This document shows, in pieces, positions 15,740-24,614 of a stretch of DNA of 64,000 nt. The position numbers and the translations under genes are program-made. Position 1 is the stretch's first letter; every line of letters starts with the position of its first letter. Source of the DNA: CAWDVK01 sp963805715 (lineage in GTDB: Bacteria > Actinomycetota > Actinomycetes > Streptosporangiales > Streptosporangiaceae). Location of the stretch: NCBI GenBank assembly GCA_963805715.1, contig CAWDVK010000009.1:124001-188000 (forward strand). The letters run 5' to 3'. Below the pieces are notes generated by a model, which was not told the DNA's origin, ran no database searches, and saw only the letters and a list, made by a program, of their open reading frames with translations.

Positions 15740-16699
15740 GTGCGAATCCTGACCCAGGACATCTCCTACCGTGACCAGGACGTCCCGCTGACGGGAACGC
15801 TCTATGAAGCCGAGCGCCGCGAGGCAGGGAACCCGGGCATCCTGCTGATTCACGGCGGCGCGGGTCTCGACGATCACGCCAGGGATCAGGCCCGGCGGTA
15901 CGCGGCGGCCGGCTTCACGGTTTTTGCCTGCGACATGCTGGGCGACGGAGTCGCTGGCCATCGCGACCGCGTCGTGAAGTGCCTGACCGAGATGCGCGAC
16001 GATCCGGCCATGCTCGCCCGCCGGGGCCAGGCCGGGCTCGCGGTCCTCGCGGCTCGCCCGGATGTCAGCGAGCGTCGTGCTGCCATCGGCTACTGCTTCG
16101 GCGGGATGGCGGCCCTGGAGCTGGCTCGGGCGGGCGCGCCGCTCACCAGCGTCGTGAGCATCCACGGCAGCCTCGCGACGAAGCGGCCCGCGGGTCCCGG
16201 CTCGGTGTCGGCGAAGGTCCTGGCGTGCCACGGATCTGCTGACCCGCACGTGCCGCTCACCGATGTTGCCGCATTCGCCGAGGAGATGAACGCGGCCGCG
16301 GCTGACTGGCAGCTGATCATGTACGGGCGCGCCATGCACGGCTTCACGCACAGGACCGCGGCGCCGGGCCGGATCCCCGGAGTCGAGTGCGACGCGGCTG
16401 CCGACGAGCGCTCCTTCCGCGCCGTGCGCGCGTTCCTGGCCGAGACTCTCGGCCAGGAACTCGCCAGGTCGCCGACGGTCGGTCAGCCGGCGCGCAATGG
16501 CGGAAGAGAAAAGCCCTGGCGCCCGCGGATGCCGTCAGCGCCGGGCGAAGTGGCGCCGCGCGGCCCCGGCGCGGCCGTCAGTTATCACCGCTGGCGCTGG
16601 CGGGCGCGCTTCTTGCGGAAGCGCCTGGCGCGGCGGGCCAGCGCCCGGTCGCTCAGCGGCATCACGGCGGGCCGGCACCAGCCGGTCACCCACCAGTAG
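15740..16699 (+). CDS. Dienelactone hydrolase family protein with basic C-terminal tail
   Basis: 319 residues from GTG 15740, set by GGAGGAAGAAGAGG just upstream; the open frame runs further 5' but without family similarity. The alpha/beta hydrolase has the Cys nucleophile typical of dienelactone hydrolases (GYCFGG, C119), Asp in HGSADPH (D168) and His in AMHGFTH (H200 or H204). The hydrolase ends near residue 247. The last 70 residues are Arg-rich and low complexity (RWRWRARFLRKRLARRASAR), unlike the usual 230-250-residue family members, and overlap a small antisense frame. Substrate unknown. The tail may be a read-through of a lost stop codon. Confidence 0.82.
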   Translation: MRILTQDISYRDQDVPLTGTLYEAERREAGNPGILLIHGGAGLDDHARDQARRYAAAGFTVFACDMLGDGVAGHRDRVVKCLTEMRDDPAMLARRGQAGLAVLAARPDVSERRAAIGYCFGGMAALELARAGAPLTSVVSIHGSLATKRPAGPGSVSAKVLACHGSADPHVPLTDVAAFAEEMNAAAADWQLIMYGRAMHGFTHRTAAPGRIPGVECDAAADERSFRAVRAFLAETLGQELARSPTVGQPARNGGREKPWRPRMPSAPGEVAPRGPGAAVSYHRWRWRARFLRKRLARRASARSLSGITAGRHQPVTHQ

Positions 16700-16770
16700 C
16701 CGGGCCCGGTGGTTCCCTCCGGATCGGTCACGGAAGGCATCCCCACCCTGGTTGACCAGTACATCGACAT
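16585..16770 (-). CDS. Possible small protein antisense to the dienelactone hydrolase tail
   Basis: 61 residues (MSMYWSTRVGMPSVTDPEG...), with third positions almost all G or C and a strongly basic C-terminus (RALARRARRFRKKRARQ). A Trp/Gly-rich middle (GPGYWWVTGWCRPAV) is not typical of a random shadow frame. It overlaps the last 115 bp of the hydrolase gene on the other strand, so at most one of the two is coding there. If this gene is real, the hydrolase tail is probably not. No ribosome-binding site better than GGCGGG. Confidence 0.35.
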   Translation of the reverse strand: MSMYWSTRVGMPSVTDPEGTTGPGYWWVTGWCRPAVMPLSDRALARRARRFRKKRARQRQR

Positions 16771-16973
16771 GCTTACCCGCCAAGGGATCAGGGGCCTGCT
16801 GCGGCGCGTGCCTCAGGGTCAGGCTAACCCGCCAGGCCGGCCTGTCAATGACGCCTCACTGACCGGACGCCCGGGGTCAGCGCGCGGATGTCCGGGGTGC
16901 CGTTTCGCGGCCAGGCCCACCCGGCGGGGCCGGCCGGGCCGTGATCGGGACCTGCCGGTGTCCTCCCGGTCAG

Positions 16974-17276
16974 TCATCCGGTCCTTTCCTGACTGGCTGG
17001 CGCTGCGCCGGCGAGCAGGGCGAGGACTTCGCCGATCGCAGGCTGCTGGCTCGCGGCCTCCGGCAGCGGCATATGGGCCTGGATCTGGTAGCGGTTGCGG
17101 CGGCCATCTTTCTGCTTGATCACGTAGCCGGCCTCGGCGAGATCGGTGACGATGCCGTGCGCGCTGCGCTCGGTGATGCCGAGCCTCGCGGCGATGTCGC
17201 GCAGCCGCACGCCGGGGTCATGCGCGATGCAGAGCAGCGCGCGGGCGTGATTGGTCAGGAAACCCCAGCTCCCCAT
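16974..17276 (-). CDS. MarR-like winged-helix transcriptional regulator
   Basis: 100 residues from ATG 17276 (MGSWGFLTNHARALLCIAHD). The winged helix is plain: VRLRDIAARLGITERSAHGIV is helix-turn-helix, followed by TDLAEAGYVIKQKDGRRNRYQ, which is the wing. The MGSW/TFLTNHA start is typical of a family of short actinobacterial MarR/ArsR-like regulators, which supports ATG 17276 over the GTG at 17306. No ligand site is recognisable and there is no dimerisation extension. The neighbour upstream is a broken flippase gene, so its target may be itself or the dienelactone hydrolase. Confidence 0.8.
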   Translation of the reverse strand: MGSWGFLTNHARALLCIAHDPGVRLRDIAARLGITERSAHGIVTDLAEAGYVIKQKDGRRNRYQIQAHMPLPEAASQQPAIGEVLALLAGAAPASQERTG

Positions 17277-17433
17277 ATGTGTAACCGTACTCTCCTTTCC
17301 AGACACATTACATTCAGTTCCTGTATTTCATTGCTTGTTCCTGGTTACCGCCGTAGCGTGGCAAGAGGCAGCGGGAACCTCCGGACCTCGGGTTCGCGAT
17401 GCAGGTCCCCGGGGCGGGGGGGCGGCGGTCGGG

Positions 17434-18016
17434 GTGAATGCGCTCGCGGGAGCCGTGGCTCACCCGATCCTGCTGGTGATCTTCTTCAGCCTGGCGCGTC
17501 AGCGGACGGCGCAGGCCTTCAAGCTGCCGCCGGCCAGCAAGCTGCTGCTGATCCTCGCCGTGGCCGCCCCGCTGGCCGGCCTGCTGCTGGCCACCCGCCG
17601 GGGCAGGAAGCTCGCCGCGACCCGGCTGCTGCCCGGCCTCCGGTCGGCAGCCGCCAGCATGCGGGCGGCGGCGGCCAGCGCGGCCAAGCTGGCCCTGCTG
17701 GCCGGCGGTTCCGCTGCGGTGACCCTGGCCTACATCGGCGGCCTCGCCGCCTCCGTGCAGGCCTTCGGCGGCCGCGCCGGGATCGCCGAGATCGGCGCGG
17801 CCTACCTTGGGCGCCGCCGTCATCGCCGCCGCCTCTCCCACCCCGGGCGGCCTCGGCGCCATCGAGGCGGCCCTGGTGGCCGGCCTGACCGGCGTCGGCC
17901 TGGCGGCCGGCCCCGCGGTCTCGGCCGTGCTGGTGTACCGGCTGGCCACCTACTGGCTGCCCGTCGTCCCCGGCTGGGCCTGCTGGCGGTTCCTGCAGAA
18001 GCATGACTACATATGA
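17434..18016 (+). pseudogene. Flippase-like (lysylphosphatidylglycerol synthase TM / UPF0104) gene, 3' fragment with frameshift
   Basis: Only the last 190 or so residues of a much larger flippase-like membrane protein are present. GVNALAGAVAHPILLVIFF through AAAASAAKLALLAGGSAAVT to EIGAAYLG is in one frame; the rest (AAVIAAASPTPGGLGAIEAA, then PGWACWRFLQK) is in the next. The break is a one-base excess in the GGG run at 17809-17811: removing one G restores YLGAAVIAA. The PTPGGLGAIEAAL signature identifies the family. The N-terminal part, often about 600 residues in this type, is absent, and non-homologous sequence precedes residue VGVN. Truncation plus frameshift indicates a dead gene. Confidence 0.75.
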
Positions 18017-18098
18017 GGTCCGGCCGGGGGGCGGCGGCTGAGCCGCAGGCAGGGGCGTCAAGGTCGCGGCCCGAAGCAACCCGCGAGACAATCCTGGG

Positions 18099-20012
18099 AT
18101 GACCGTGCCCGGCGCCCCGGCCTCGCAGTTCTCGCTGCGCACGGCGTGGGCGCGGAGCCTGGAGACGCCGCTGCGGCAGTTCCTGCGCACTGAGACGGGC
18201 AGCTCGGCGGTCCTGCTCGCCGCCACGCTCGCGGCGCTGGCCTGGTCGAATATCGACCCGTCCGGGTATCCGGCATTCTGGCACACCGAGCTGTCGGTCA
18301 AGGTGGGATCGGCGGGCCTCGCGGACACCCTGCACGGCTGGGTGAACTCCGGGCTGATGGTGTTCTTCTTCCTGGTCGCCGGGCTGGAGGCGCGCCGCGA
18401 GTTCGACATGGGCGAGCTGCGCGAGCGGCGCCGGCTGGCCCTGCCGCTGGTCGTGGGCCTGGGCGGGATGATCGTGCCGATCGCCATCTACCTGGCCATC
18501 AACGCGGGCCGCCCGTCGGCGTCAGGCTGGGGCACCGCCATGTCCACCGACACCGCATTCGCGCTGGGCATGCTGGCCCTGGTCGGCAAGGGAGTGCCCG
18601 ACCGGGTCCGCACCTACCTGCTCACCTTCGCGATCGTCGATGACGTGGCCGGGATCGTGATCATCGCGCTGGTGTTCAGCGGCCACATCGACCTGATCGC
18701 GCTGCTGATCGGCGTCGCCTTCCTCGGCGCGGTCTACGCGGCGCGCCGATGGGGCGTCCGCAGCGGTCCGGTCTACCTGGCGCTCGGGGCGGCGGCCTGG
18801 GTGGCCTTCTTCAAGTCCGGCGTCGACCCGGTCGTGGTCGGCCTGGTGATGGGCATGCTCGCGGTGGCCTACCCGGCCGCGCGGGTCGGGCTGGAGCAGG
18901 CCTTCGAGTCGTTCCGGCAGTTCCGCGAGCAGCCGACCCCGGAGCTGGCCCGCGATGCCAGGGAGAGCGTGCGGACGGCCATCTCGCCGAATGACCGGCT
19001 GCAGCAGCTCTTCCATCCCTGGACGAGTTACCTGATCGTGCCGCTGTTCGCCCTGGCGAACGCGGGGATCACGGTCAGCGGGAGCTTCCTGGCCCGTGCC
19101 TACACCTCGCCGATCACGCTCGGCATCCTGGCCGGCTACGTGGTGGGCAAGCCGCTGGGCACAGTCGGCGCGGCGTGGCTGCTCAGCCGGGTCAGCCGCG
19201 GCCGGATCCGGCCGCCGGTCGGCTGGGCGGCGGTGACCGGCGCCGGAGTGATCGCGGGCATCGGCTTCATCGTGTCCCTGCTGATCGCCTCGCTCGCCTT
19301 CCACGGCACGGAGCTGGCCGAGGCCAAGGTGGGCGTCCTGTCGGCCGCGATCTGCGCATCGGCCCTGACCTGGGTCGTCTTCCGGCTGACCGCGCTGCTG
19401 CCCAAGCGGCTCCGGATCCGCGCGCTGTTCGGGACCGCCGAGTCCGTCATTGACCTCGCGGTCCCGGTCGACCCGGAGCGCGACCACGTGCGCGGGCCGG
19501 CGAAGGCGCCGGTCACGATGGTGGAGTACGCCGACTTCGAGTGTCCCTACTGCGGGCAGGCCGAGCCGGTGATCCGGGAACTGCTGGCCGACTACGGCGA
19601 CCTGCGCTACGTGTTCCGGCACCTGCCGCTGTCAGACGTGCACCCGCACGCTCTGCTCGCCGCCGAGGGCGCCGAGGCGGCCGCGATGCAGGGCAAGTTC
19701 TGGGACATGCACGACCAGCTGCTCGAGCATCAGGGCGCGCTGACGGTCAGGGACCTGATCCGGTACGCGGGCGAGCTCGGCCTGGACGCCGAGAGATTCG
19801 CCCGGGACCTGCGCAACCAGGCCGGCCAGGCCAGGATCGCCGCGGACATGGACTCGGCTGACCTCAGCGGAGTCTCCGGCACGCCGACCTTCTTCATCAA
19901 CGGCAAGCGCCACCACGGCGCCTATGACATCGGCACGCTGTCCGACGCGGTGCGGGTGGCCAGGGCACGGACCCTGATCAGCTCGGGCGAGCCGGCCGGG
20001 CGCGGCTCCTGA
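18099..20012 (+). CDS. nhaA: NhaA Na+/H+ antiporter fused to a DsbA-like thioredoxin domain
   Basis: 637 residues. Residues from about 25 to 430 are an NhaA antiporter (FFFLVAGLEARREF; the paired-Asp helix TFAIVDDVAGIVIIALVF; IAGIGFIVSLLIASLAF). After a linker, residues 465-625 are a DsbA-like thioredoxin fold with EYADFECPYCG, redox pair C482/C485, and a cis-Pro loop (SGTPTFFING). NhaA exchanges Na+ for protons; the thioredoxin domain would lie on the cytoplasmic side after the twelfth helix. This fusion is known in actinomycetes. ATG 18099 has only a weak ribosome-binding site. No partner genes nearby. Confidence 0.9.
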   Translation: MTVPGAPASQFSLRTAWARSLETPLRQFLRTETGSSAVLLAATLAALAWSNIDPSGYPAFWHTELSVKVGSAGLADTLHGWVNSGLMVFFFLVAGLEARREFDMGELRERRRLALPLVVGLGGMIVPIAIYLAINAGRPSASGWGTAMSTDTAFALGMLALVGKGVPDRVRTYLLTFAIVDDVAGIVIIALVFSGHIDLIALLIGVAFLGAVYAARRWGVRSGPVYLALGAAAWVAFFKSGVDPVVVGLVMGMLAVAYPAARVGLEQAFESFRQFREQPTPELARDARESVRTAISPNDRLQQLFHPWTSYLIVPLFALANAGITVSGSFLARAYTSPITLGILAGYVVGKPLGTVGAAWLLSRVSRGRIRPPVGWAAVTGAGVIAGIGFIVSLLIASLAFHGTELAEAKVGVLSAAICASALTWVVFRLTALLPKRLRIRALFGTAESVIDLAVPVDPERDHVRGPAKAPVTMVEYADFECPYCGQAEPVIRELLADYGDLRYVFRHLPLSDVHPHALLAAEGAEAAAMQGKFWDMHDQLLEHQGALTVRDLIRYAGELGLDAERFARDLRNQAGQARIAADMDSADLSGVSGTPTFFINGKRHHGAYDIGTLSDAVRVARARTLISSGEPAGRGS

Positions 20013-20063
20013 CCCCGCCGGGTGGCCGGGCCGGGCGGCGACCGCTGATCGTCTGGCCGGCCG

Positions 20064-20273
20064 TCATGCGTCCTCCACGTCGACGAACAGCTCCCGGCCA
20101 TCCGGCAGGAACACGCCGAGGGAGTAGGAGACTGTCCCGCCGGGCATGTCGGTCTGGCCGAGCATCTCGATGCCGACGACCTCGGGATGGCGGGCCAGCA
20201 GGCGGCACAGCACGCTGCCCGCATGATCGGCCCCGGCCGCCTCGCGCCGGCCGGCCTCATCCGGAGACGTCAT
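20064..20273 (-). CDS. Small hypothetical protein
   Basis: 69 residues (MTSPDEAGRREAAGADHAGS...). The C-terminal half (VVGIEMLGQTDMPGGTVSYS, LGVFLPDGRELFVDVEDA) reads like beta strands of a compact domain and has normal codon bias. No family recognised. Start ATG 20273 lacks a strong ribosome-binding site. It is convergent with the NhaA gene 50 bp away. Confidence 0.45.
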   Translation of the reverse strand: MTSPDEAGRREAAGADHAGSVLCRLLARHPEVVGIEMLGQTDMPGGTVSYSLGVFLPDGRELFVDVEDA

Positions 20274-20677
20274 GCGGCGGCCGTCCGTCCCTCGCGCCAG
20301 CCGCCGGCGCCCGGCGCGGCTGCCGGGCCGGCCACGGGGCGCCTGGCCCGGCCGCCGCGGCGCGCCGGGCCTGCCTGCCGGGCCGCGCCCGGCTGGACGA
20401 GCGCGACAGGCCGGGGCGGAATGGCGTATGCGAACACATTTCCAAAGGTAACCCAGCGTGAGCGCAGGAACCCGGAATGAGGCGCCAGGCGGCGCGTGGC
20501 GCGTCGCATTCGGCTGATAGCCGTTATTGCGCGGATATGAGGCATGACGGAACGTGGTAAGAGCCCGGCGCCGCCGGGACCGGTGACCGCCGCCGCGTGC
20601 CGCCCGCCGGGCAGGGCTGCCGCCCGCATGCGGGCCGGCGTGCTGCCTGCTGAGCGTCGTGCGGTAGACAAGGTCTG
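20274..20677. other. 404-bp intergenic region without a recognisable gene
   Basis: Open frames on both strands here have no ribosome-binding site or family resemblance. The right half (20440-20560) is less GC-rich than its surroundings and may hold promoters for the divergent genes on either side, but I cannot name boxes with confidence. Confidence 0.5.
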
Positions 20678-21562
20678 GTGAGAATAGGTGCCGTATTTCC
20701 GCAGACCGAGATCGGACCTGATGCCGGCGCCGTCCGCGCCTACGGCGAGGCCGCCGACGAACTCGGGTACGCCCACCTGCTGGCCTACGATCACGTCCTG
20801 GGCGCCGACCCGGCCGTGCACCTGGGCTGGGACGGCCCTTACGACGTCCATACGACGTTCCACGAGCCGATGGTGGTGTTCGGCTACCTGGCCGCGCTGA
20901 CCTCGCTGGAGCTGGTCACCGGGATCATCATCCTGCCGCAGCGGCAGACCGCGCTGGTCGCCAAGCAGGCGGCGGAGGTGGACCTGCTCACCGGCGGACG
21001 GTTCCGGCTCGGCGTGGGCCTGGGCTGGAACGCGGTGGAGTACGAGGCGCTCGGCAAGAACTTCGCCGACCGCGGCCGCCGGCTCGGCGAGCAGGTCGCC
21101 CTGCTGCGACGGCTCTGGACCGAGCCGTCGGTCACCTTCGCGGGCGCGCACGAGCAGGTGACCGGAGCGGGCCTGGCGCCGTTGCCGGTGCAGCGGCCCA
21201 TCCCGGTGTGGTTCGGGGCCCAGTCCCGCCGCGCTTACATCCGGGCCGGCCAGCTGGCGGACGGCTGGTTCCCGCAGGTTCCGCCGGGTCCCCGGCTGGA
21301 TGAGGCGAAGTCGATCGTCGCGCAGGCCGCCGCCGAGGCGGGACGTGACCCGGCGGAGCTCGGCATGGAGGGACGCGTCAGCTGGGGCGCGGGCGGGGCC
21401 GAGCGGCTCGCCGACCATGTGGGCCGGTGGCGCGACGCCGGGGCCACCCACGTGTCGGTGAACACGATGGGCGCCGGCCTGGCCACGGTCGAGGACCACC
21501 TGGCCGCGCTGAGCGCCGCGGCCGCCGCCCTCGGCCTGTCCAGGGGCAGCGTCACGAGCTGA
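20678..21562 (+). CDS. LLM class F420-dependent oxidoreductase
   Basis: 294 residues of the luciferase-like monooxygenase superfamily (TIM barrel). MRIGAVFPQTEIGPDAGAVR, HLLAYDHVLG, LTGGRFRLGVGLGWNAVEYEA and PIPVWFGAQSRRAYIRAGQLADGWFPQ are the standard landmarks; the last includes cofactor-binding residues. Family members with this layout mostly use F420, which actinomycetes make, so F420 is more likely than FMN. Substrate cannot be given. Start GTG 20678. It may share a transcript with the dipeptidase 67 bp downstream. Confidence 0.9.
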   Translation: MRIGAVFPQTEIGPDAGAVRAYGEAADELGYAHLLAYDHVLGADPAVHLGWDGPYDVHTTFHEPMVVFGYLAALTSLELVTGIIILPQRQTALVAKQAAEVDLLTGGRFRLGVGLGWNAVEYEALGKNFADRGRRLGEQVALLRRLWTEPSVTFAGAHEQVTGAGLAPLPVQRPIPVWFGAQSRRAYIRAGQLADGWFPQVPPGPRLDEAKSIVAQAAAEAGRDPAELGMEGRVSWGAGGAERLADHVGRWRDAGATHVSVNTMGAGLATVEDHLAALSAAAAALGLSRGSVTS

Positions 21563-21628
21563 GCGGGGACGCGGCCGTGGCCGCGGCCGCCGGTTGCCGC
21601 GGCCCGGCCGGCCTGGCAGGCTGACCCG

Positions 21629-22816
21629 GTGACTGATCACCTGACGCGCGCCCGTGCCCTGCTGCGGCGAGTGCCGCTGGCGGATGGTCACAACGATCTC
21701 GCCTGGCAGATCCGCGAGCGAGCCGGATCGGATCCCGCGGCGGCTGACCTGGCCGCAGCGGTCCCGTGGACGCAGACCGACCTGCCGCGGCTGCGGGCCG
21801 GCGGCGTCGGCGCCCAGTTCTGGTCGGTGTACGTGCCGGGCACGATGGCAGGCGAGGATGCGCTGGCCGCGACCCTGGAGCAGATCGACCTGGTGGACCG
21901 GATGATCCGCCGTTACCCCGGCGACCTGGAGCTGGCGCTGACCGCAGCGGACATCGAGCGGATCTGGGCGAGCGGGCGGATCGCGTCGCTGCTGGGGGCG
22001 GAGGGCGGTCACTCGATCGCGTCCTCGCTCGGTGTCCTGCGCATGCTCTACCGCCTGGGCGTCCGGTACCTGACGCTCACCCACAACCACAACGTCCCCT
22101 GGGCCGACGCGGCCACCGACGTGCCAGCCACCGGGGGGCTGACTGCCTTCGGCCGCGAGGTGGTGGGGGAGATGCAGCGGCTGGGCATGCTGGTCGACCT
22201 GTCGCACGTCTCGGCCGATACCGCACGGGACGCGCTGGCGGTCGCCGCGGCACCGGTCATCTTCTCGCATTCCAGCGCCCGGGCACTGTGTGATCATCCG
22301 CGCAACGTGCCCGATGACGTGCTGAGCCGGCTGGCCGGCAATGGCGGCATCTGCATGGTCGCGTTCGTCCCGGAGTTCGTCTCGCCCGAGTGCCGGGCCT
22401 GGGATCTGCGGCTCGCGGCGGAGATGGATCGCCGCGGCCTTGATTACAAGGACCTTGCCGAGCGCGTCGCGGTCCGGGAGGCACTGGCCGCGGCCGGGCC
22501 CCCGCCCGCCGCGACGCTGGCTCAGGTAGCCGATCACGTCGAGCACGTGCGAGCGGTAGCCGGCCTCGATCACGTCGGCATCGGAGCTGACTATGACGGC
22601 ACCGAGCGGCTGCCGGACGGCCTGCCGGATGTGTCGTGCTACCCGCGGCTGATCGCCGAGCTGATGAGCCGCGGCTGGACCGATGATGAGTGCGCCCTGC
22701 TGGCCAGCGGCAACCTGCTGCGCGTGCTGCGCGGGGCCGAGTCCGCCGCGCAGCGGTTCGCGCAGCGCCGCGGTCCCTCGCTGGCCCGCATCGGCCAGCC
22801 CGAGCCTGCCGCCTAG
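21629..22816 (+). CDS. Membrane dipeptidase (renal dipeptidase family, M19)
   Basis: 395 residues of an M19 zinc dipeptidase. Zinc ligands: H21 and D23 in DGHNDLAW, Glu in LLGAEGGHSI, His in DLSHVS and His in FSHSSARAL; the final Asp is in VGIGADYDG. THNHNVPWADAATD is also characteristic. These enzymes cleave dipeptides, including ones with a D-residue at the C-terminal side. No signal peptide is visible, so the enzyme is probably cytoplasmic. GTG 21629 is the start. It leads a block of peptide-degrading genes, first separated from the others by an ABC ATPase relic. Confidence 0.92.
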   Translation: MTDHLTRARALLRRVPLADGHNDLAWQIRERAGSDPAAADLAAAVPWTQTDLPRLRAGGVGAQFWSVYVPGTMAGEDALAATLEQIDLVDRMIRRYPGDLELALTAADIERIWASGRIASLLGAEGGHSIASSLGVLRMLYRLGVRYLTLTHNHNVPWADAATDVPATGGLTAFGREVVGEMQRLGMLVDLSHVSADTARDALAVAAAPVIFSHSSARALCDHPRNVPDDVLSRLAGNGGICMVAFVPEFVSPECRAWDLRLAAEMDRRGLDYKDLAERVAVREALAAAGPPPAATLAQVADHVEHVRAVAGLDHVGIGADYDGTERLPDGLPDVSCYPRLIAELMSRGWTDDECALLASGNLLRVLRGAESAAQRFAQRRGPSLARIGQPEPAA

Positions 22817-22838
22817 CCCGGCCTGAGCCCCGGCCGAT

Positions 22839-23512
22839 CTGGTGGGCCTGATCCGCCCGACCGGCGGCGAGGTCCGCTACGGCGGCGCGGCGCTCGGCTA
22901 CTCCGGTGCCGCGCTGAAGGAGCACCGCCGTCATGTCCAGCTCGTGCTGCAGGACCCGGCCCGTCGGTGATCATCGCCGATGAGCCCGTGTCGTCCCTGG
23001 ATCCTGCGCCGGTATGTCGCCGCGAACGTGCCTGAGGAGGTGCGCCGGGAGCAGGTGCGGGTGCTGCGGCTCGTCGGTGCGCGGCGAGATCCTCCGGCTC
23101 ATCCTCGACCTGCGCGACCAGCTGTGCTATCCGCCCTCATCGTCGGTCACGACCCGGGCGTAGCCTGGTACATTGCCGACCGCTTGGCGGTGATGCACCT
23201 GGGGCGCATCGTGGAGATCGGCTCGGTCGCCGACGTGCTGCTCCGGCCGCAGCACCCTGACACCCGGGCCCTCATCCCGGTGCTGCCTGAGGGGCATCGC
23301 GACCGGCCGACGGCCATACTGACCGGTGAGCCGCCCGACCCGACCGCGATCCCGGCGGCCTGCCGGTTCCACCCGCGGTGCCCGCGGCTGGCCAGCCCGG
23401 GCAGCTCTGACGAGCGAGCCGGGCTGTGCCGGGGCCAGGCGGTGCCCGTGCTCGCTGCCGGGCCCGGTCCCGGCGAGGGCAGCCCGGTGGCCTGCCACCT
23501 GGCCGGGCTGCA
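22839..23512 (+). pseudogene. Peptide ABC transporter ATPase (DppF/OppF type), decayed
   Basis: Pieces of one ATPase appear in order but in different frames: LVGLIRPTGGEVRYGG and HRRHVQLVLQDP (after Walker A), the Walker B/D-loop VIIADEPVSSLDP at 22968, EILRLILDLRDQ near 23090, then LIVGHDPGVAWYIADRLAVM with HLGRIVEIGSVADVLL and the Dpp/Opp-type C-terminus (RFHPRCPR). The Walker A region and the signature motif are missing, so this is a relic with internal deletions and frameshifts. It runs in frame into the LD-carboxypeptidase gene, which can mislead gene callers. It implies the peptidase block once had its own peptide importer. Confidence 0.8.
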
Positions 23513-23603
23513 GGAAGCCGGGCTGCCGGAAGCCCGGCTGCAGGAGGACGGCCGGGCTACGGTCGCCCTGACCCAGTACCCAGGCGGAAAGGAACCCACG
23601 ACG

Positions 23604-24614
23604 TTGACAACGGCGGATGCCCCGAGCCGGCCCCGCTCGCTGGCGCGGGCCCCGGCCCTGCGGCCAGGCGACAAGGTCGCGGTGCTGTCGATCAGCAGCC
23701 CGGCTGACCCGGCGGAGCTCGGGGTCGGGCTCGACGCGCTGCGGTTCGCCGGCCTTGAGCCGGTGCTGTACCCGTCGGCGCACGACCAGGGCACCATGCG
23801 GCATTACCTGGCGGGCGATGATCAGATGCGGGTGGCGGACCTGCGCGGCGCGCTGACCGACCCGGCCATCGCGGGCATCGTCTTCGCAACCGGCGGCTCC
23901 GGCGCCCAGCGCACGCTGGAGGCGATGAACTGGGATGGCATCGCGGCGCTGCCGCCGAAGATCCTGGCCGGCTACTCCGACGTGACCGCCGTGCTGGAGG
24001 CGGTGGCCTGCCGGCTCGGATGGGCGTCGCTGCTCAGCCCCATGGTCACCTCGCACGGCTGCGCGGCGCACTACTCATTCGGCTCGATGCTGCGGGCCCT
24101 GATGCACCCGGAGCGTGCGACTGACATCAGCTACCCGCAGGCCGTCACCATCACCGGCGGCACGGCCCGGGGCATCACCCTGGGCGGGAACCTCACCTTG
24201 CTGGCCGCCTCGCTGGGCACCAGCACGTCCCGTCCGGCCCGCGGCGGCATCCTGCTGCTGGAGGACGAGAACGAGGAAGACTACCGGCTCGACCGGATGC
24301 TCACCCAGCTGCGCCGCTCCGGCTACCTGGACGGGGTCTGCGCGGTGGTGGCCGGCACGTTCGAGGGCTGCGGCGAGCCGGCGGCGATCCAGGACATCAT
24401 CGCCGAGCGGCTCGCGGACCCGGGCGTGCCGCTGATTGCCCGCGCGAATGTCGGACACGGCGGCTACTTCCAGACCTTCCCGGTCGGCGTCGCCGCCGAG
24501 CTGGACGCCGACGCGAGGACGCTGCGGCTGCTCGACCCGCCGCTCGAGCCGGCCGCGGCCCCCGCGGCGGCCGCGGCCAGCCAGGGCCGGAGCATGACGG
24601 GCTCGCCGGCATGA
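23604..24614 (+). CDS. LD-carboxypeptidase (peptidase family S66)
   Basis: 336 residues from TTG 23604, set by GGAAAGGA ten bases upstream; the frame is open further 5' but that part is ABC ATPase relic. The S66 landmarks are PGDKVAVLSISSPAD, the nucleophile Ser125 in LAGYSDVT, the catalytic Glu in LLLEDENEE, and His in NVGHGGYFQTFPVG. S66 enzymes cleave L,D bonds of murein peptides or related microcin-like peptides. The stop overlaps the next gene (ATGA). With DppA and two peptidases nearby, it probably works on cell-wall-derived peptides. Confidence 0.88.
   Translation: MTTADAPSRPRSLARAPALRPGDKVAVLSISSPADPAELGVGLDALRFAGLEPVLYPSAHDQGTMRHYLAGDDQMRVADLRGALTDPAIAGIVFATGGSGAQRTLEAMNWDGIAALPPKILAGYSDVTAVLEAVACRLGWASLLSPMVTSHGCAAHYSFGSMLRALMHPERATDISYPQAVTITGGTARGITLGGNLTLLAASLGTSTSRPARGGILLLEDENEEDYRLDRMLTQLRRSGYLDGVCAVVAGTFEGCGEPAAIQDIIAERLADPGVPLIARANVGHGGYFQTFPVGVAAELDADARTLRLLDPPLEPAAAPAAAAASQGRSMTGSPA

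Noticed and set aside
20270..22573. 767-residue open frame on the minus strand
   Set aside because: It is the shadow of the LLM oxidoreductase and dipeptidase genes, whose family motifs are clear on the plus strand.
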